Source: Adlercreutzia murintestinalis
GTDB lineage: Bacteria > Actinomycetota > Coriobacteriia > Coriobacteriales > Eggerthellaceae
DNA: 64,000 nucleotides
Reading direction: 5' to 3'
Assembly: GCF_943192905.1 (NCBI RefSeq)
Contig: NZ_CALPCC010000007.1
Location: 1-64,000 of the forward strand
The translations under genes were made by a program, and so were the position numbers. Of the stretch, positions 16,200 through 24,982 are shown piece after piece. The notes under the pieces were generated by a model. That model did not search any database and was not told the DNA's origin. It worked only from the letters and a program-made list of their open reading frames with translations. Each line of letters begins with the position of its first letter. Positions within the stretch are counted from its first letter, which is position 1.

Positions 16200-16543
16200 A
16201 TTGCAGTGCCGTTTCACCCTACCGCATCATCGTACCGAAGCACCAGCTCGATCATAGATCGAATCTCTTTTTTCCATGTCCCTTTTTTGGGATACCGTCA
16301 AGGCTCGTTTCTGCTACGGAGTGATTCAGAACTAAATCAGAATCGGGTCAGAATTGAGCTAAACCTGAACTAAGCTGATGCCAGAATCTATACAGAATCA
16401 ATGAGCAAAACAGCCCGAATGGAATTTGATCGACTATGCTCAAACAGAGGAAATTCCTCAAAATGCACGCATTTTAGATACCACCAGCGTGATACCGAGA
16501 CGCCAGGTGGCATGGCTATAGTGGCATCAGGTTCGGAGATGGC

Positions 16544-16643
16544 GGCGCCCCACAGCCTGACCGCTCGGGCGCCGCACGATCCTAACCTTGCAGCAACGCG
16601 AAGAAGGCAAGCCGTCCTTCTCCCCGACCTCCGGCTTGCCTTC
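16544..16643. repeat. Two inverted repeats upstream of rpsF
   Basis: GGCGCCC (16544-16550) pairs with GGGCGCC (16567-16573). GAAGGCAAGCC (16603-16613) pairs perfectly with GGCTTGCCTTC (16633-16643) across a 19-nt loop. Function unknown; they could be part of a non-coding RNA. Confidence 0.55.
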
Positions 16644-16757
16644 CGCGCTCAGCGACGCGATAACGCACTATGGCAGCATCAAACGATGCGTCAACGCACT
16701 ACGAACGGCATTGTGGATACGGAGCGGAAAAGCGCTTCCATCGGCTGACAACTCTGC

Positions 16758-16807
16758 TACAATGGGCAAGTTGTCCTGCCCCGGGAACATCTGACACCTA
16801 TCCGGGG
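16758..16807 (+). promoter_or_regulatory. rpsF operon promoter and leader hairpin
   Basis: A TACAAT -10 element at 16758-16763 is followed by a leader with a CCCCGG (16779-16784) / CCGGGG (16802-16807) stem ending 26 bp before rpsF. rpsF leaders in many bacteria carry a structure bound by the S6:S18 dimer. The position fits, but the identity is not shown. Confidence 0.45.
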
Positions 16808-16833
16808 CCGTTTAGACCAAAGGAGGTGAGCTG

Positions 16834-17127
16834 ATGAAGGCTTATGAACTGCTGTTCTTTGTCGCTCCGACCATTGACGAAGAGGCTCGCGCTGGCGCCA
16901 TGAAGCGCATCGAGACCGCTATCGCCGATGGCAAAGGCACCATCGACAACATTGACGATTGGGGCAAGCGCAAACTAGCTTATGAGGTGAATGGTCTGGC
17001 CGAGGCCGACTACACCCTCATCGATTTCCACGCTGACCCGCAAAGCATCGCAGAGCTTGATCGCGTGCTGCGCATTAACGATGCGGTAGAGCGTCACATG
17101 ATCGTGAACCGCCCTGACCGCGATTAG
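16834..17127 (+). CDS. rpsF: 30S ribosomal protein S6
   Basis: S6, 97 residues, binds 16S rRNA in the platform together with S18. It has the typical start MKAYELLFFVAPTIDEE and the WGKRKLAYEVNGLAEADYTL core, and ends with RHMIVNRPDRD. A strong AAAGGAGGTGA ribosome binding site precedes the ATG. It opens the rpsF-ssb-rpsR-rplI-dnaB cluster, with ssb starting 18 bp later. Confidence 0.98.
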   Translation: MKAYELLFFVAPTIDEEARAGAMKRIETAIADGKGTIDNIDDWGKRKLAYEVNGLAEADYTLIDFHADPQSIAELDRVLRINDAVERHMIVNRPDRD

Positions 17128-17145
17128 CGAAGGAAAGAGGAGACA

Positions 17146-17601
17146 ATGAGCATCAACCGTGTTGTGATATCTGGGAACCTGACCCGCGACCCCGAAGTGC
17201 GCACCACCGCATCGGGCACATCCATTCTCTCGATGGGCGTAGCCGTGAACGATCGCCGCAAGAACAATCAGACCGGCGAATGGGAAGATTACGCCAACTT
17301 CATTGATTGCACGATGTTCGGTACGCGCGCAGCCAACGTGGCACAGTATCTGACGAAGGGCACCAAAGTGACCATCGAAGGCAAGCTGCGCTGGAGCCAG
17401 TGGGAGCGCGACGGTCAAAAGCGGTCCAAGATCGAAGTGATCGTGGACGACCTGGAATTCATGAGCCGCGCCAACGGTGGCCAAGGCGGCCAGGGCGGTC
17501 AGGGGAGCTACGCTTCTCACGATCCCTCCGCATACAGCGCCCCGGCGATGCCCGCTGTCGACACCAATGCTTCGGTTTACGACGAAGACATCCCATTTTA
17601 G
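17146..17601 (+). CDS. ssb: Single-stranded DNA-binding protein
   Basis: SSB, 151 residues, coats single-stranded DNA at forks. The OB fold spans residues 1 to about 105 (MSINRVVISGNLTRDPEVR; WSQWERDGQKRSKIEVIVDD). A short Gly/Gln-rich linker and the acidic protein-docking tail DEDIPF follow. It lies between rpsF and rpsR as in most bacteria and is preceded by an AGAGGAG ribosome binding site. Confidence 0.98.
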   Translation: MSINRVVISGNLTRDPEVRTTASGTSILSMGVAVNDRRKNNQTGEWEDYANFIDCTMFGTRAANVAQYLTKGTKVTIEGKLRWSQWERDGQKRSKIEVIVDDLEFMSRANGGQGGQGGQGSYASHDPSAYSAPAMPAVDTNASVYDEDIPF

Positions 17602-17618
17602 AAAGTTGAGAGGTTAAC

Positions 17619-17882
17619 ATGGCCGATTACGCTAAGCAGCCTCGTCGCAAGCAGTGCCAATTCTGCAAAGAAGACGTGGAGTTTATCGACTACAAAGATA
17701 CTCAGATGCTGCGCAAATACACGACCGACCGCGGCAAGATCAAGCCGCGTCGCGTCACGGGCGCGTGCAACCAGCACCAGCGCGATCTGGCGCAAGCCAT
17801 CAAGCGCGCACGCACCATGGCGCTCATTCCCTATTCGGTGCCTGCGGTCAGCGGGCGTGGCGATCGTCGCCGCAACAGATAG
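17619..17882 (+). CDS. rpsR: 30S ribosomal protein S18
   Basis: S18, 87 residues. It retains cysteines in QCQFCKED and in [10 protein letters not shown], consistent with the zinc-binding (C+) form of S18. The basic C-terminus and the motif [18 protein letters not shown] are typical. It sits 17 bp after ssb and 11 bp before rplI, in the conserved cluster. Confidence 0.98.
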   Translation: MADYAKQPRRKQCQFCKEDVEFIDYKDTQMLRKYTTDRGKIKPRRVTGACNQHQRDLAQAIKRARTMALIPYSVPAVSGRGDRRRNR

Positions 17883-17893
17883 GGGGCATTCAC

Positions 17894-18499
17894 ATGCAGG
17901 TTATCCTTCTTAAAGAAGTGCGCGGCCGCGGCGGCGAAGGCGACGTCATCGACGTCTCCCGCGGTTTCGCGAACAACTATCTGCTGCGCCAGGGCTATGC
18001 CGTCAAGGCCACGCCTGGCAATTTGAAGCAGCTGGAAGAGCGCCGCAAGAACATCGAGAAGCGCGAGGAAGTGCGCGTCGCCGACGCTAACGCACTCGTG
18101 GAGAAGATGGACGGCGCCACGGTGCGCGTGGAAGTGCAGCTGGGCGAAGAGGGCCAGCTGTTCGGTTCGGTCACCGCTCCCATGATCGCTGATGCCATCA
18201 AGGATCAGCTGGGCATCGAGGTGGACCGCCGCCGCATCGAGCTGGGCAAGCCCATCAAAGCAACTGGCAGCTATCCGGTGCCTGTGAACATCTACCGCGC
18301 CATCAAGGCTACCCTCAACGTGGTAGTGGAAGGCGACGCTGCGAGCCGTGCCGCTCTGACCGAGCAGGAAGGCGAAGCTGTGGCGGAAACGGTTGAGGAA
18401 GCAACCGAAGAAGCAGTCGAGGCTGCCGAAGAGGTTGTTGCTGCCGAGGCCGTAGCGGACGTCGCTGACGAAGTGGTCGCTGAAGAGACCGCTGAGTAG
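17894..18499 (+). CDS. rplI: 50S ribosomal protein L9 with long acidic C-terminal tail
   Basis: L9 of 201 residues, against about 150 normally. The N-terminal domain (MQVILLKEVRGRGGEGDVID, NNYLLRQGYA) and C-terminal domain (to about residue 148) are standard. The last 50 residues are almost only Glu, Ala, Val, Thr and Asp, a low-complexity tail that is not part of the L9 fold. The frame is open further upstream, but the ATG at 17894 has an AGGGGG ribosome binding site and the expected start. dnaB begins at the next base after its stop codon. Confidence 0.96.
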   Translation: MQVILLKEVRGRGGEGDVIDVSRGFANNYLLRQGYAVKATPGNLKQLEERRKNIEKREEVRVADANALVEKMDGATVRVEVQLGEEGQLFGSVTAPMIADAIKDQLGIEVDRRRIELGKPIKATGSYPVPVNIYRAIKATLNVVVEGDAASRAALTEQEGEAVAETVEEATEEAVEAAEEVVAAEAVADVADEVVAEETAE

Positions 18500-19912
18500 G
18501 TGCCCGCGAACGCAGACAACACGAGCTACCAGGCGATTCCCATGGTGGAGTCGCCTGGTAAGCACGCACAGCTCCCCAGCGATATAGAAGCAGAGCAGTC
18601 GGTATTGGCTGCCTGCATCCTCAATGCAGACGTGGCCGACGAGATCGCCATCGCTCTGAAAGCGGAGAACTTCTTCCGCACTTCACATCGTATCATCTTC
18701 GAATCCATCTTCGAGATGGTGCGCGACGGTCAACAACCTGACCCCATCTCGCTCGCAGACAAACTGAATGCCAAAGGCCAGCTTGATGCTGCGGGCGGCC
18801 GCATGTACCTGGCCGATCTGAACGCGAACACGTTCGCCTTGACTAACTGGCAGCGCCACGTGCACATCGTGAAGCGCACAGCTATTCAGCGCGAGCTCAT
18901 TCGTGCAGCCGCCGAGATCAACGCCCTTGCCTACGACGCACCCGAAGACCTCAACGAAGTGGTCGAGGAAGCCGAGCATGCCCTCTTCAACGTTACCGAG
19001 AAGCGCGTATCGTCCAGCTTCACCCGCATGGATGCTCTCGTAGGCGAGGCCTTCGAGGAACTCAGCCGTCTCTCGCAACAGGGCAACAGCATCGTGGGCG
19101 TGCCAACGGGCTTCCGCGATGTTGACGAGCTTTTCCACGGGCTGCGCGGCGGAGATCTGGCCATCATCGCGGCACGACCCGGTGTTGGCAAAACCTCTTT
19201 CGCGCTGAATCTGGCAACCAACGCGGCAAAACTGGGAACCGCCGTCGCCTTCTTCAGCTTGGAGATGAGCGCCGGACAGCTCACCCAGCGTATCCTAGGC
19301 AGCGAAGCGCGTGTCAGCCTGTCGCGCATTCGCAGCGGCAAGGTGTCTGAGGCCGATTGGGGCATGATCGCCGACGCTTCCGCTAAGCTGAGCAAGCTGG
19401 AAATGTTCATCGACGACACGCCCGGCCTCTCCATCATGGAAGCGCGCGCGAAGGCGCGCCGCGAACTGCGCCACGTCATCGGCACCGACAAAGAGGGCCT
19501 CATCATCGTGGACTACCTGCAACTGATGCAGCCGCCGCAAGTGCGCCGCGACGGCAATCGCGCGGTGGAGGTGGGCGAGATATCGCGCGGTTTGAAGATC
19601 ATGGCGAAAGAGATGGACATGCCCGTGATCGCGCTCTCGCAGCTGAATCGCGCAGTGGAGATGCGCGGCAAGAAGCGTCCCATGCTCGCCGACCTGCGCG
19701 AATCGGGTTCCATCGAACAGGACGCCGATATCGTCATGTTCATCGACCGCAGCATGGACGAGACCGAAGCCGAAGAGAACGGGCGGCCCGAACTAGGCAA
19801 AGCCGAGTTATTAGTGGCGAAGCACCGCAACGGCGCACTGCGTGACATCCCGCTGTCCTTCAACCCCGAGTTCACCCGCTTCGGGGACTGGTTCGACGAA
19901 TCGCGAGTATGA
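18500..19912 (+). CDS. dnaB: Replicative DNA helicase DnaB
   Basis: Hexameric fork helicase of 470 residues. The N-terminal domain covers residues about 20-125 (LPSDIEAEQSVLAACILN), then a linker, then the RecA-like motor with Walker A ARPGVGKTSFA, Walker B LIIVDYLQLMQP, and sensor LSQLNRAVEMR. No intein is seen. The GTG start directly abuts the rplI stop, so translation is probably coupled. Its final codons overlap the next gene by ATGA (19909-19912). Confidence 0.98.
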   Translation: MPANADNTSYQAIPMVESPGKHAQLPSDIEAEQSVLAACILNADVADEIAIALKAENFFRTSHRIIFESIFEMVRDGQQPDPISLADKLNAKGQLDAAGGRMYLADLNANTFALTNWQRHVHIVKRTAIQRELIRAAAEINALAYDAPEDLNEVVEEAEHALFNVTEKRVSSSFTRMDALVGEAFEELSRLSQQGNSIVGVPTGFRDVDELFHGLRGGDLAIIAARPGVGKTSFALNLATNAAKLGTAVAFFSLEMSAGQLTQRILGSEARVSLSRIRSGKVSEADWGMIADASAKLSKLEMFIDDTPGLSIMEARAKARRELRHVIGTDKEGLIIVDYLQLMQPPQVRRDGNRAVEVGEISRGLKIMAKEMDMPVIALSQLNRAVEMRGKKRPMLADLRESGSIEQDADIVMFIDRSMDETEAEENGRPELGKAELLVAKHRNGALRDIPLSFNPEFTRFGDWFDESRV

Positions 19913-20343
19913 CCGTGGACGGTCATCGCCAAGAGCACCACGAATCTTCGCAACCGCCCGCAGCGGCCGACCCTTGCACGGGCCAAACTCAACGGCCGCC
20001 CGCGCAGCAACTGCCCACACAGCAGCCGCCAGTTCAACATCTGCCGACACCGCATGCAGCCGAGAGCCTTCCACAGCCGCAGCAACCGGTGGCGAACCTG
20101 CCCGCAGCGGCCGACCCCGACAAGCCTATTCGCGTCCATTACTACGTGAAGATCGCCGTGTGCACCTTCCTGTGCGCGCTGCTGCTCCTGGTCGGCGTGC
20201 CCGTCTTCATGGAAAGCCGCGTGACCGGTAGCCTGGCCTACACAGCGCTCGGCGTGGTCATGGTGGCCTTCGGCCTGATTCTAGCGCTCGCCGTTCTGGT
20301 TCTTCTGTTCAAACCGCCATTCCGGTCTAGAATGAGCAAGTAA
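19909..20343 (+). CDS. Pro/Gln-rich small membrane protein
   Basis: A 144-residue protein overlapping dnaB by 4 bp. Residues 1-70 are Pro/Gln/Ala-rich and presumably unstructured. After VHYYVKIAVC there are two membrane segments (about 80-100 and 110-135) and a short basic tail. No family recognised. The overlap with dnaB suggests co-translation. A role in replication cannot be claimed. Confidence 0.7.
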   Translation: MTVDGHRQEHHESSQPPAAADPCTGQTQRPPAQQLPTQQPPVQHLPTPHAAESLPQPQQPVANLPAAADPDKPIRVHYYVKIAVCTFLCALLLLVGVPVFMESRVTGSLAYTALGVVMVAFGLILALAVLVLLFKPPFRSRMSK

Positions 20344-20371
20344 GGCAACGAACCCGCTGAAAGGACTTCAG

Positions 20372-21712
20372 ATGCCATCCACAGTATTGGTAGGCACGCA
20401 ATGGGGCGACGAGGGAAAAGGTAAGATCACCGACCTCATCTCCCGCGACTTCGACTACGTGGTGCGGTTCCAGGGCGGCAACAACGCCGGGCACACCGTC
20501 ATCCACGGCGACACCAAGCTCGCCCTTCATCTCATGCCCTCTGGCGTGGTGCACCCCGACGCGGTGCCGGTCATCGGCAACGGCGTCGTGGTAGACCCCG
20601 GCGTGCTGGTGAAGGAAATGGCGCTGCTGGAAGGCGAGGGCATCAGCTGCGACAAACTGCGCATCAGCTGCGACGCGCACGTCATCATGCCCTATCACAA
20701 AGCGCTCGACGGCGCCGAAGAGAAGCGCCTCGGCACCAATCAGATCGGCACCACCAAACGCGGCATCGGCCCGTGCTATCAAGACAAGGCGGCCCGGCGC
20801 GGCATCCGCATGCAGGACCTGCTTGACGAGAAGATCTTCCGCCTCAAAGTGGAAACGGCACTGGCCCAGAAGAATCCCATCCTCTCGAAGATATACGGCC
20901 TGCAAACCTACACCGTGGAAGAGATCTGCGAAGAGTACCTGCCCTACGCTCGCATCCTGCGCGACCACGTGTGGGAAACCGCCCAGCTTCTCAGCAAAGC
21001 GCTACGCCAGGGTAAGAACATCCTGTTCGAGGGCGCGCAGGGCACCATGCTCGACATTGACCATGGCACCTACCCCTACGTGACCTCTTCCAGCTGCGTA
21101 GCAGGCGGCGCCTGCACGGGCGCCGGCGTGGGCCCGGGCGAGATCGGCCGCGTGCTCGGCATCCAGAAGGCCTACGTCACGCGCGTGGGCGGCGGCCCCT
21201 TCCCCACCGAATTGAAGTTCGCCGAAGACGGCGGCACCGGCCAAGACGCCGCTGACGGCGAAACGCTCTGCCAAGAAGGTCACGAGTACGGCGTGACCAC
21301 GGGACGCAAGCGCCGCTGCGGCTGGTTCGACGCGGTCATCGCGCGCTACGCCGCCCAGGTGAACGGCCTGACGCACGTGGCGTTGACCAAGCTGGACGTG
21401 CTCTCGGCCTTCGACACCATCAAAGTATGCGTGGCCTACGAATGCGACGGCAAGGAATACGACTACTTCCCCATGCAACAGAGCGTGCTGTTCCACGCCA
21501 AGCCGGTCTACGAGGAACTGCCTGGCTGGAAGGGGCACGACCTCAGCGGCGTGCGCGATTACATGGAGCTGCCCGTGAACACGCGGCGCTACATCGAATA
21601 CCTGGAAGAGCTGGGCGGCGTGCCCATGAGCCTGATCAGCGTGGGGCCCGACCGCGACCAAACGATCATCCGCGAAGATTGGCTCGAGGCCGAAGCGGAT
21701 ATGGCAAGATAG
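20372..21712 (+). CDS. purA: Adenylosuccinate synthetase
   Basis: Joins IMP and aspartate with GTP to form adenylosuccinate, the first committed step to AMP. The protein has 446 residues, starting MPSTVLVGTQWGDEGKGKIT, the diagnostic P-loop-like GDEGKGK motif. It also has NNAGHTV, GTTKRGIGPCYQDK and TTGRKRRCGWFD. A GAAAGGAC ribosome binding site precedes the ATG. purD follows on the same strand after 48 bp, so the two probably form a purine operon. Confidence 0.98.
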   Translation: MPSTVLVGTQWGDEGKGKITDLISRDFDYVVRFQGGNNAGHTVIHGDTKLALHLMPSGVVHPDAVPVIGNGVVVDPGVLVKEMALLEGEGISCDKLRISCDAHVIMPYHKALDGAEEKRLGTNQIGTTKRGIGPCYQDKAARRGIRMQDLLDEKIFRLKVETALAQKNPILSKIYGLQTYTVEEICEEYLPYARILRDHVWETAQLLSKALRQGKNILFEGAQGTMLDIDHGTYPYVTSSSCVAGGACTGAGVGPGEIGRVLGIQKAYVTRVGGGPFPTELKFAEDGGTGQDAADGETLCQEGHEYGVTTGRKRRCGWFDAVIARYAAQVNGLTHVALTKLDVLSAFDTIKVCVAYECDGKEYDYFPMQQSVLFHAKPVYEELPGWKGHDLSGVRDYMELPVNTRRYIEYLEELGGVPMSLISVGPDRDQTIIREDWLEAEADMAR

Positions 21713-21760
21713 ACCACAGCAGCAACACCGCAAGAGCGATCACGCACGGTCCTGGAGGAT

Positions 21761-23056
21761 ATGAGCATGAACATTTTGGTTTTGGGAAGCGGCGCCCGCG
21801 AACATGCCATCGCGAAGGCGCTGAGCGAGTCTGAGCTCGCTGATGCCCTCTTCGTGGCACCCGGCAACGGCGGCACCAGCGCGGTGGCTGAAAACATCGC
21901 GCTCGATCCGGAAGATGCCGCTGCTGTGCTGGACTTCGCGCGCAACCACAACGTGGGGCTGGTCGTCATCGGGCCGGAAGCGCCGCTGGTGGCAGGCGTG
22001 GCCGACGAACTGCGCGAAGCTGGCATCGCCGTGTTCGGCCCCGATCGGGGAGGCGCCATGCTAGAGGGCTCCAAGGAGTTCGCCAAGCGCTTCATGGAAG
22101 TGAACCAGATACCCACGGCTGCCTACGCGGCGTTCGAGGCGCTCGAACCGGCGCTGGCATACATCCGCGAGCAGGGCGCGCCCATCGTGGTGAAAGCCGA
22201 CGGCCTAGCTGCGGGCAAGGGCGTCGTGGTTGCCGAAACGCTCGAAGATGCCGAAGAGGCGGTGCGCGCGTGCTTCAACGGCGCGTTCGGCGATGCAGGC
22301 GCGAAGGTGGTCATCGAGGAATGCATGCGCGGCCCAGAATGCAGCATGCTCAGCTTCGTCACCAACGGCCGCAGCTTCCCTATGGCGCCGTCGCAAGACC
22401 ACAAGCGCGCCTACGATGGCGATACCGGCCCAAACACCGGCGGCATGGGCGTGTACAGCCCCGTGCCCATCGTGACCGATGACGAGATGGCCACCATGGT
22501 TGACATCATGGCGCGCGCGGCAGCCGCAACGGGCGCCGATGGTGAAGCGCACGACTACCGCGGCACGCTCTACGGCGGTTTCATGCTGACCGAAGATGGC
22601 CCGAAGATCGTCGAGTTCAACGTGCGCTTCGGCGACCCGGAAACGCAAGTGGTGCTACCGCGCCTCAAGAGCGACCTGGGGCATGTGATGCTGGCGGTGG
22701 CCGAAGGGCGCGCCGACGATATCGACCTTGACTGGGCTGACGACTGGGCCGTTGGCGTGGTGCTGGCAGCCGAGGGCTACCCGGGCAGCTATCCGAAAGG
22801 CGACGTCATCCTTGGCATCGAAGAGGCCGAAGAGATGCCGGGCGTCACCGTCTACCACGCTGGCACCACCCACAATGCCGACGGTGAACTGGTCACCAAT
22901 GGCGGACGCGTGCTCACCGTGGTCGGCACCGGGCCTTCTTTCGAGGAAGCGCGCGACCTTGCCTACGAAGCGTGCGAGAAGATCAACTTCCGCGGCAAGC
23001 AACTGCGCCACGATATTGGCCTGAAAGCCCTGCGCGGCCGCTCATCCTGGGAGTAA
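21761..23056 (+). CDS. purD: Phosphoribosylamine-glycine ligase
   Basis: GAR synthetase, the second step of purine synthesis, an ATP-grasp ligase of 431 residues. It starts with NILVLGSGAREHAIA, has VKADGLAAGKGVVVA (ATP-grasp loop), PSQDHKRAYDGDTGPNTGGM, and EFNVRFGDPETQ. An ATG at 21767 is an alternative start; 21761 has a GGAGGAT ribosome binding site. The radical SAM gene follows 9 bp later. Confidence 0.97.
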   Translation: MSMNILVLGSGAREHAIAKALSESELADALFVAPGNGGTSAVAENIALDPEDAAAVLDFARNHNVGLVVIGPEAPLVAGVADELREAGIAVFGPDRGGAMLEGSKEFAKRFMEVNQIPTAAYAAFEALEPALAYIREQGAPIVVKADGLAAGKGVVVAETLEDAEEAVRACFNGAFGDAGAKVVIEECMRGPECSMLSFVTNGRSFPMAPSQDHKRAYDGDTGPNTGGMGVYSPVPIVTDDEMATMVDIMARAAAATGADGEAHDYRGTLYGGFMLTEDGPKIVEFNVRFGDPETQVVLPRLKSDLGHVMLAVAEGRADDIDLDWADDWAVGVVLAAEGYPGSYPKGDVILGIEEAEEMPGVTVYHAGTTHNADGELVTNGGRVLTVVGTGPSFEEARDLAYEACEKINFRGKQLRHDIGLKALRGRSSWE

Positions 23057-23065
23057 GGCGCCGCC

Positions 23066-24418
23066 ATGCTCTCTGAAAAGCTGTTGACCACCGTCGTGCG
23101 GAAGACCACCGATCAGTATCTGAAGCTCAAGCAAACGGCCGACACGCGCATGCCCGCACCGAAACCGGGCCAGCCCTACATGCTCTACATGCACGTGCCT
23201 TTCTGCGAGCGGCTGTGCCCGTATTGCAGTTTCAACCGCTTCCCCCTGCAGGAAAGCAAAGCGCGGCGCTACTTCGAGAACATGCGTACCGAGATGCTGA
23301 TGCTGGCTGATGCGGGCTACGATTTCGAGAGCGTCTACATCGGCGGAGGCACGCCCACCGTGCTCATCGACGAGCTCTGCCGCACCATCGACCTGGCGCG
23401 CGAGACCTTCCCGAGCATTCGCGAAGTTTCAAGCGAAACGAACCCGAACCATCTGACGCGCGACTATCTGGAAAAGCTGCACGGGCGCGTGCAGCGGCTC
23501 AGCGTTGGCGTGCAAAGCTTCGATGACGGGCTGCTGCGCCAGATGGATCGCTACGAGAAGTACGGCAGCGGCAGCCAAATACAGGAGCGTCTGGCCGAAG
23601 CCAGCCCGTATTTCACCAGCTTGAACGCCGATATGATCTTCAACTTCCCCGCGCAAACCGAAGATATCCTGATCAGCGACATCGAGCGCGTCATCGCAAG
23701 TGGCGTCAGTCAAACCACGTTCTACCCGCTGATGGCAAGCCCCAGCGTGCAGAAGAGCCTGGCAAGCACCGTGGGCGCGGTGGACTACGCGCGCGAGCAG
23801 CGCTTCTACGAGATCATTTGCGAACTGCTGACCGGCGCGCTGCCCGGCGTTGCCACCGGTGCGCTCGGGCCGCACGGCGAAGCGGGGCTGTTCACGTTCG
23901 GCAGCGCCTGGACGTTCAACCGCAAAGGCGCCGATGCGGGTGACGATGCCATGATCGACGAGTACGTGGTGGACTACGAAGAGTACCCGGCCATCGGGTC
24001 GGGCGGCATCACATATCTGGGCGACACCCTGTATGTGAACACGTTCAGCGTGAACGACTACAACGATGCCATCGAAGGCGGCTCCATGTCCATGATGGGG
24101 GCCACGCGCTTTAGCCTGCGTGACCGCGTGCGCTATCGCTTCATGATGCAGCTGTTCGGGTTGCGCCTTGACAAGCGCCAGTTCAAGCGAGATTTTGGCA
24201 TGAGCGTTGAGCGAGGGCTACCTGTTGAGATGGCTTTCATGCGCGCCAGTGGTGCGTTCGCTACCGACACCGCCGACGAACTGACCTTGACGCCGAAAGG
24301 CCGCTACCTGACCGTGGTCATGATGCGGCAGTTCTTCATCGGCGTGAACAACCTGCGCGATCAGGCGCGCGCGGCGCTGACCGGCGAAGAGCGCGAACTG
24401 CTGTTCTCCTGCCTGTAG
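23066..24418 (+). CDS. Radical SAM protein of the HemN/HemW family
   Basis: A 450-residue coproporphyrinogen III oxidase-like radical SAM protein. The iron-sulfur motif CERLCPYC (CxxxCxxC) is near residue 50, followed by YIGGGTPT, SSETNPNHLT and RLSVGVQSFD, all typical of HemN/HemW. The C-terminal domain resembles the HemN_C region. Whether it oxidises coproporphyrinogen, acts as a heme chaperone, or has another substrate cannot be decided. A Cys just before the catalytic motif, used by true HemN, is not evident. It is probably co-transcribed with purD. Confidence 0.88.
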   Translation: MLSEKLLTTVVRKTTDQYLKLKQTADTRMPAPKPGQPYMLYMHVPFCERLCPYCSFNRFPLQESKARRYFENMRTEMLMLADAGYDFESVYIGGGTPTVLIDELCRTIDLARETFPSIREVSSETNPNHLTRDYLEKLHGRVQRLSVGVQSFDDGLLRQMDRYEKYGSGSQIQERLAEASPYFTSLNADMIFNFPAQTEDILISDIERVIASGVSQTTFYPLMASPSVQKSLASTVGAVDYAREQRFYEIICELLTGALPGVATGALGPHGEAGLFTFGSAWTFNRKGADAGDDAMIDEYVVDYEEYPAIGSGGITYLGDTLYVNTFSVNDYNDAIEGGSMSMMGATRFSLRDRVRYRFMMQLFGLRLDKRQFKRDFGMSVERGLPVEMAFMRASGAFATDTADELTLTPKGRYLTVVMMRQFFIGVNNLRDQARAALTGEERELLFSCL

Positions 24419-24440
24419 AGCGCCGGGAGCTACCGCTACC

Positions 24441-24920
24441 ATGAACCTGCCGCTGCTTGATGGGGCTGCCCTGGTGGCGCTCACTGCGCTGCTGATCGTT
24501 GCAAGCGCGGTCGATCTGCGGCAACGCATCATTCCCAACGGCGTGGTCATTGGGCTGGCAGCGGTGTGGGCTGCCTGGCAGGCAGGGCGCCTGCTCCTAG
24601 GCGTCGGTTGGCAGCCAGTGATAGATGGCCTGGTGGGCGCGGCGATCATTGGCGGCGGCTTGCTGGTGTTCACCCTGCTCTACGAGCGCATCACCCGCAA
24701 GCAAGCCATGGGCGGCGGCGATATCAAGCTGATGGCCGCCTGCGCGCTGTACCTGGGCCTTGAGCGAGGTGCCCTGTGCCTGCTGATCGCTTGCGCGCTG
24801 GGCGTGCTGCTTGCTGCTATCATCCCGCACACGCGCTTCGCCCGCGCCGACGAACGAGCCGCCATGCCATTCGGCCCCGCCATCGCGCTGGCAACGCTGG
24901 GCTGCCTGCTGATCCCCTAG
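24441..24920 (+). CDS. Prepilin peptidase (A24 family)
   Basis: A 159-residue membrane aspartyl peptidase. The two catalytic aspartates are in SAVDLRQRIIPNGVV (about residue 23) and GGGDIKL (the GxGD motif, about residue 94). There are about five to six hydrophobic segments. It lacks the N-terminal zinc/methyltransferase domain of full-length PilD, so it is the short type that cleaves type IV pilin or Tad/Com-type prepilins. No pilin genes are near. Confidence 0.9.
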   Translation: MNLPLLDGAALVALTALLIVASAVDLRQRIIPNGVVIGLAAVWAAWQAGRLLLGVGWQPVIDGLVGAAIIGGGLLVFTLLYERITRKQAMGGGDIKLMAACALYLGLERGALCLLIACALGVLLAAIIPHTRFARADERAAMPFGPAIALATLGCLLIP

Positions 24921-24941
24921 CACGCGAGAATCGCGCAGCAT

Positions 24942-24970
24942 TTGCACGGAATCCGTGAAACGTTTAGAAT
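24942..24970 (+). promoter_or_regulatory. tRNA-Phe promoter
   Basis: TTGCAC (24942-24947), a 17-bp spacer and TAGAAT (24965-24970), placed 13 bp before the mature tRNA 5' end; good match to a housekeeping sigma factor promoter. Confidence 0.75.
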
Positions 24971-24982
24971 ATTCGTGCTTTT

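Larger units (their letters stand above)
15957..16833. other. Non-coding stretch with structured elements upstream of rpsF
   Basis: About 880 bp without a supportable protein gene and with lower GC than its neighbours in the first half. It contains the right copies of two direct repeats (16086-16108 and 16492-16504), a candidate structured RNA with terminator (16109-16199), and short CAGAAT/CAGAAC reiterations around 16325-16400. Two inverted repeats (16544-16573 and 16603-16643) and the rpsF promoter/leader complete it. Confidence 0.6.
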
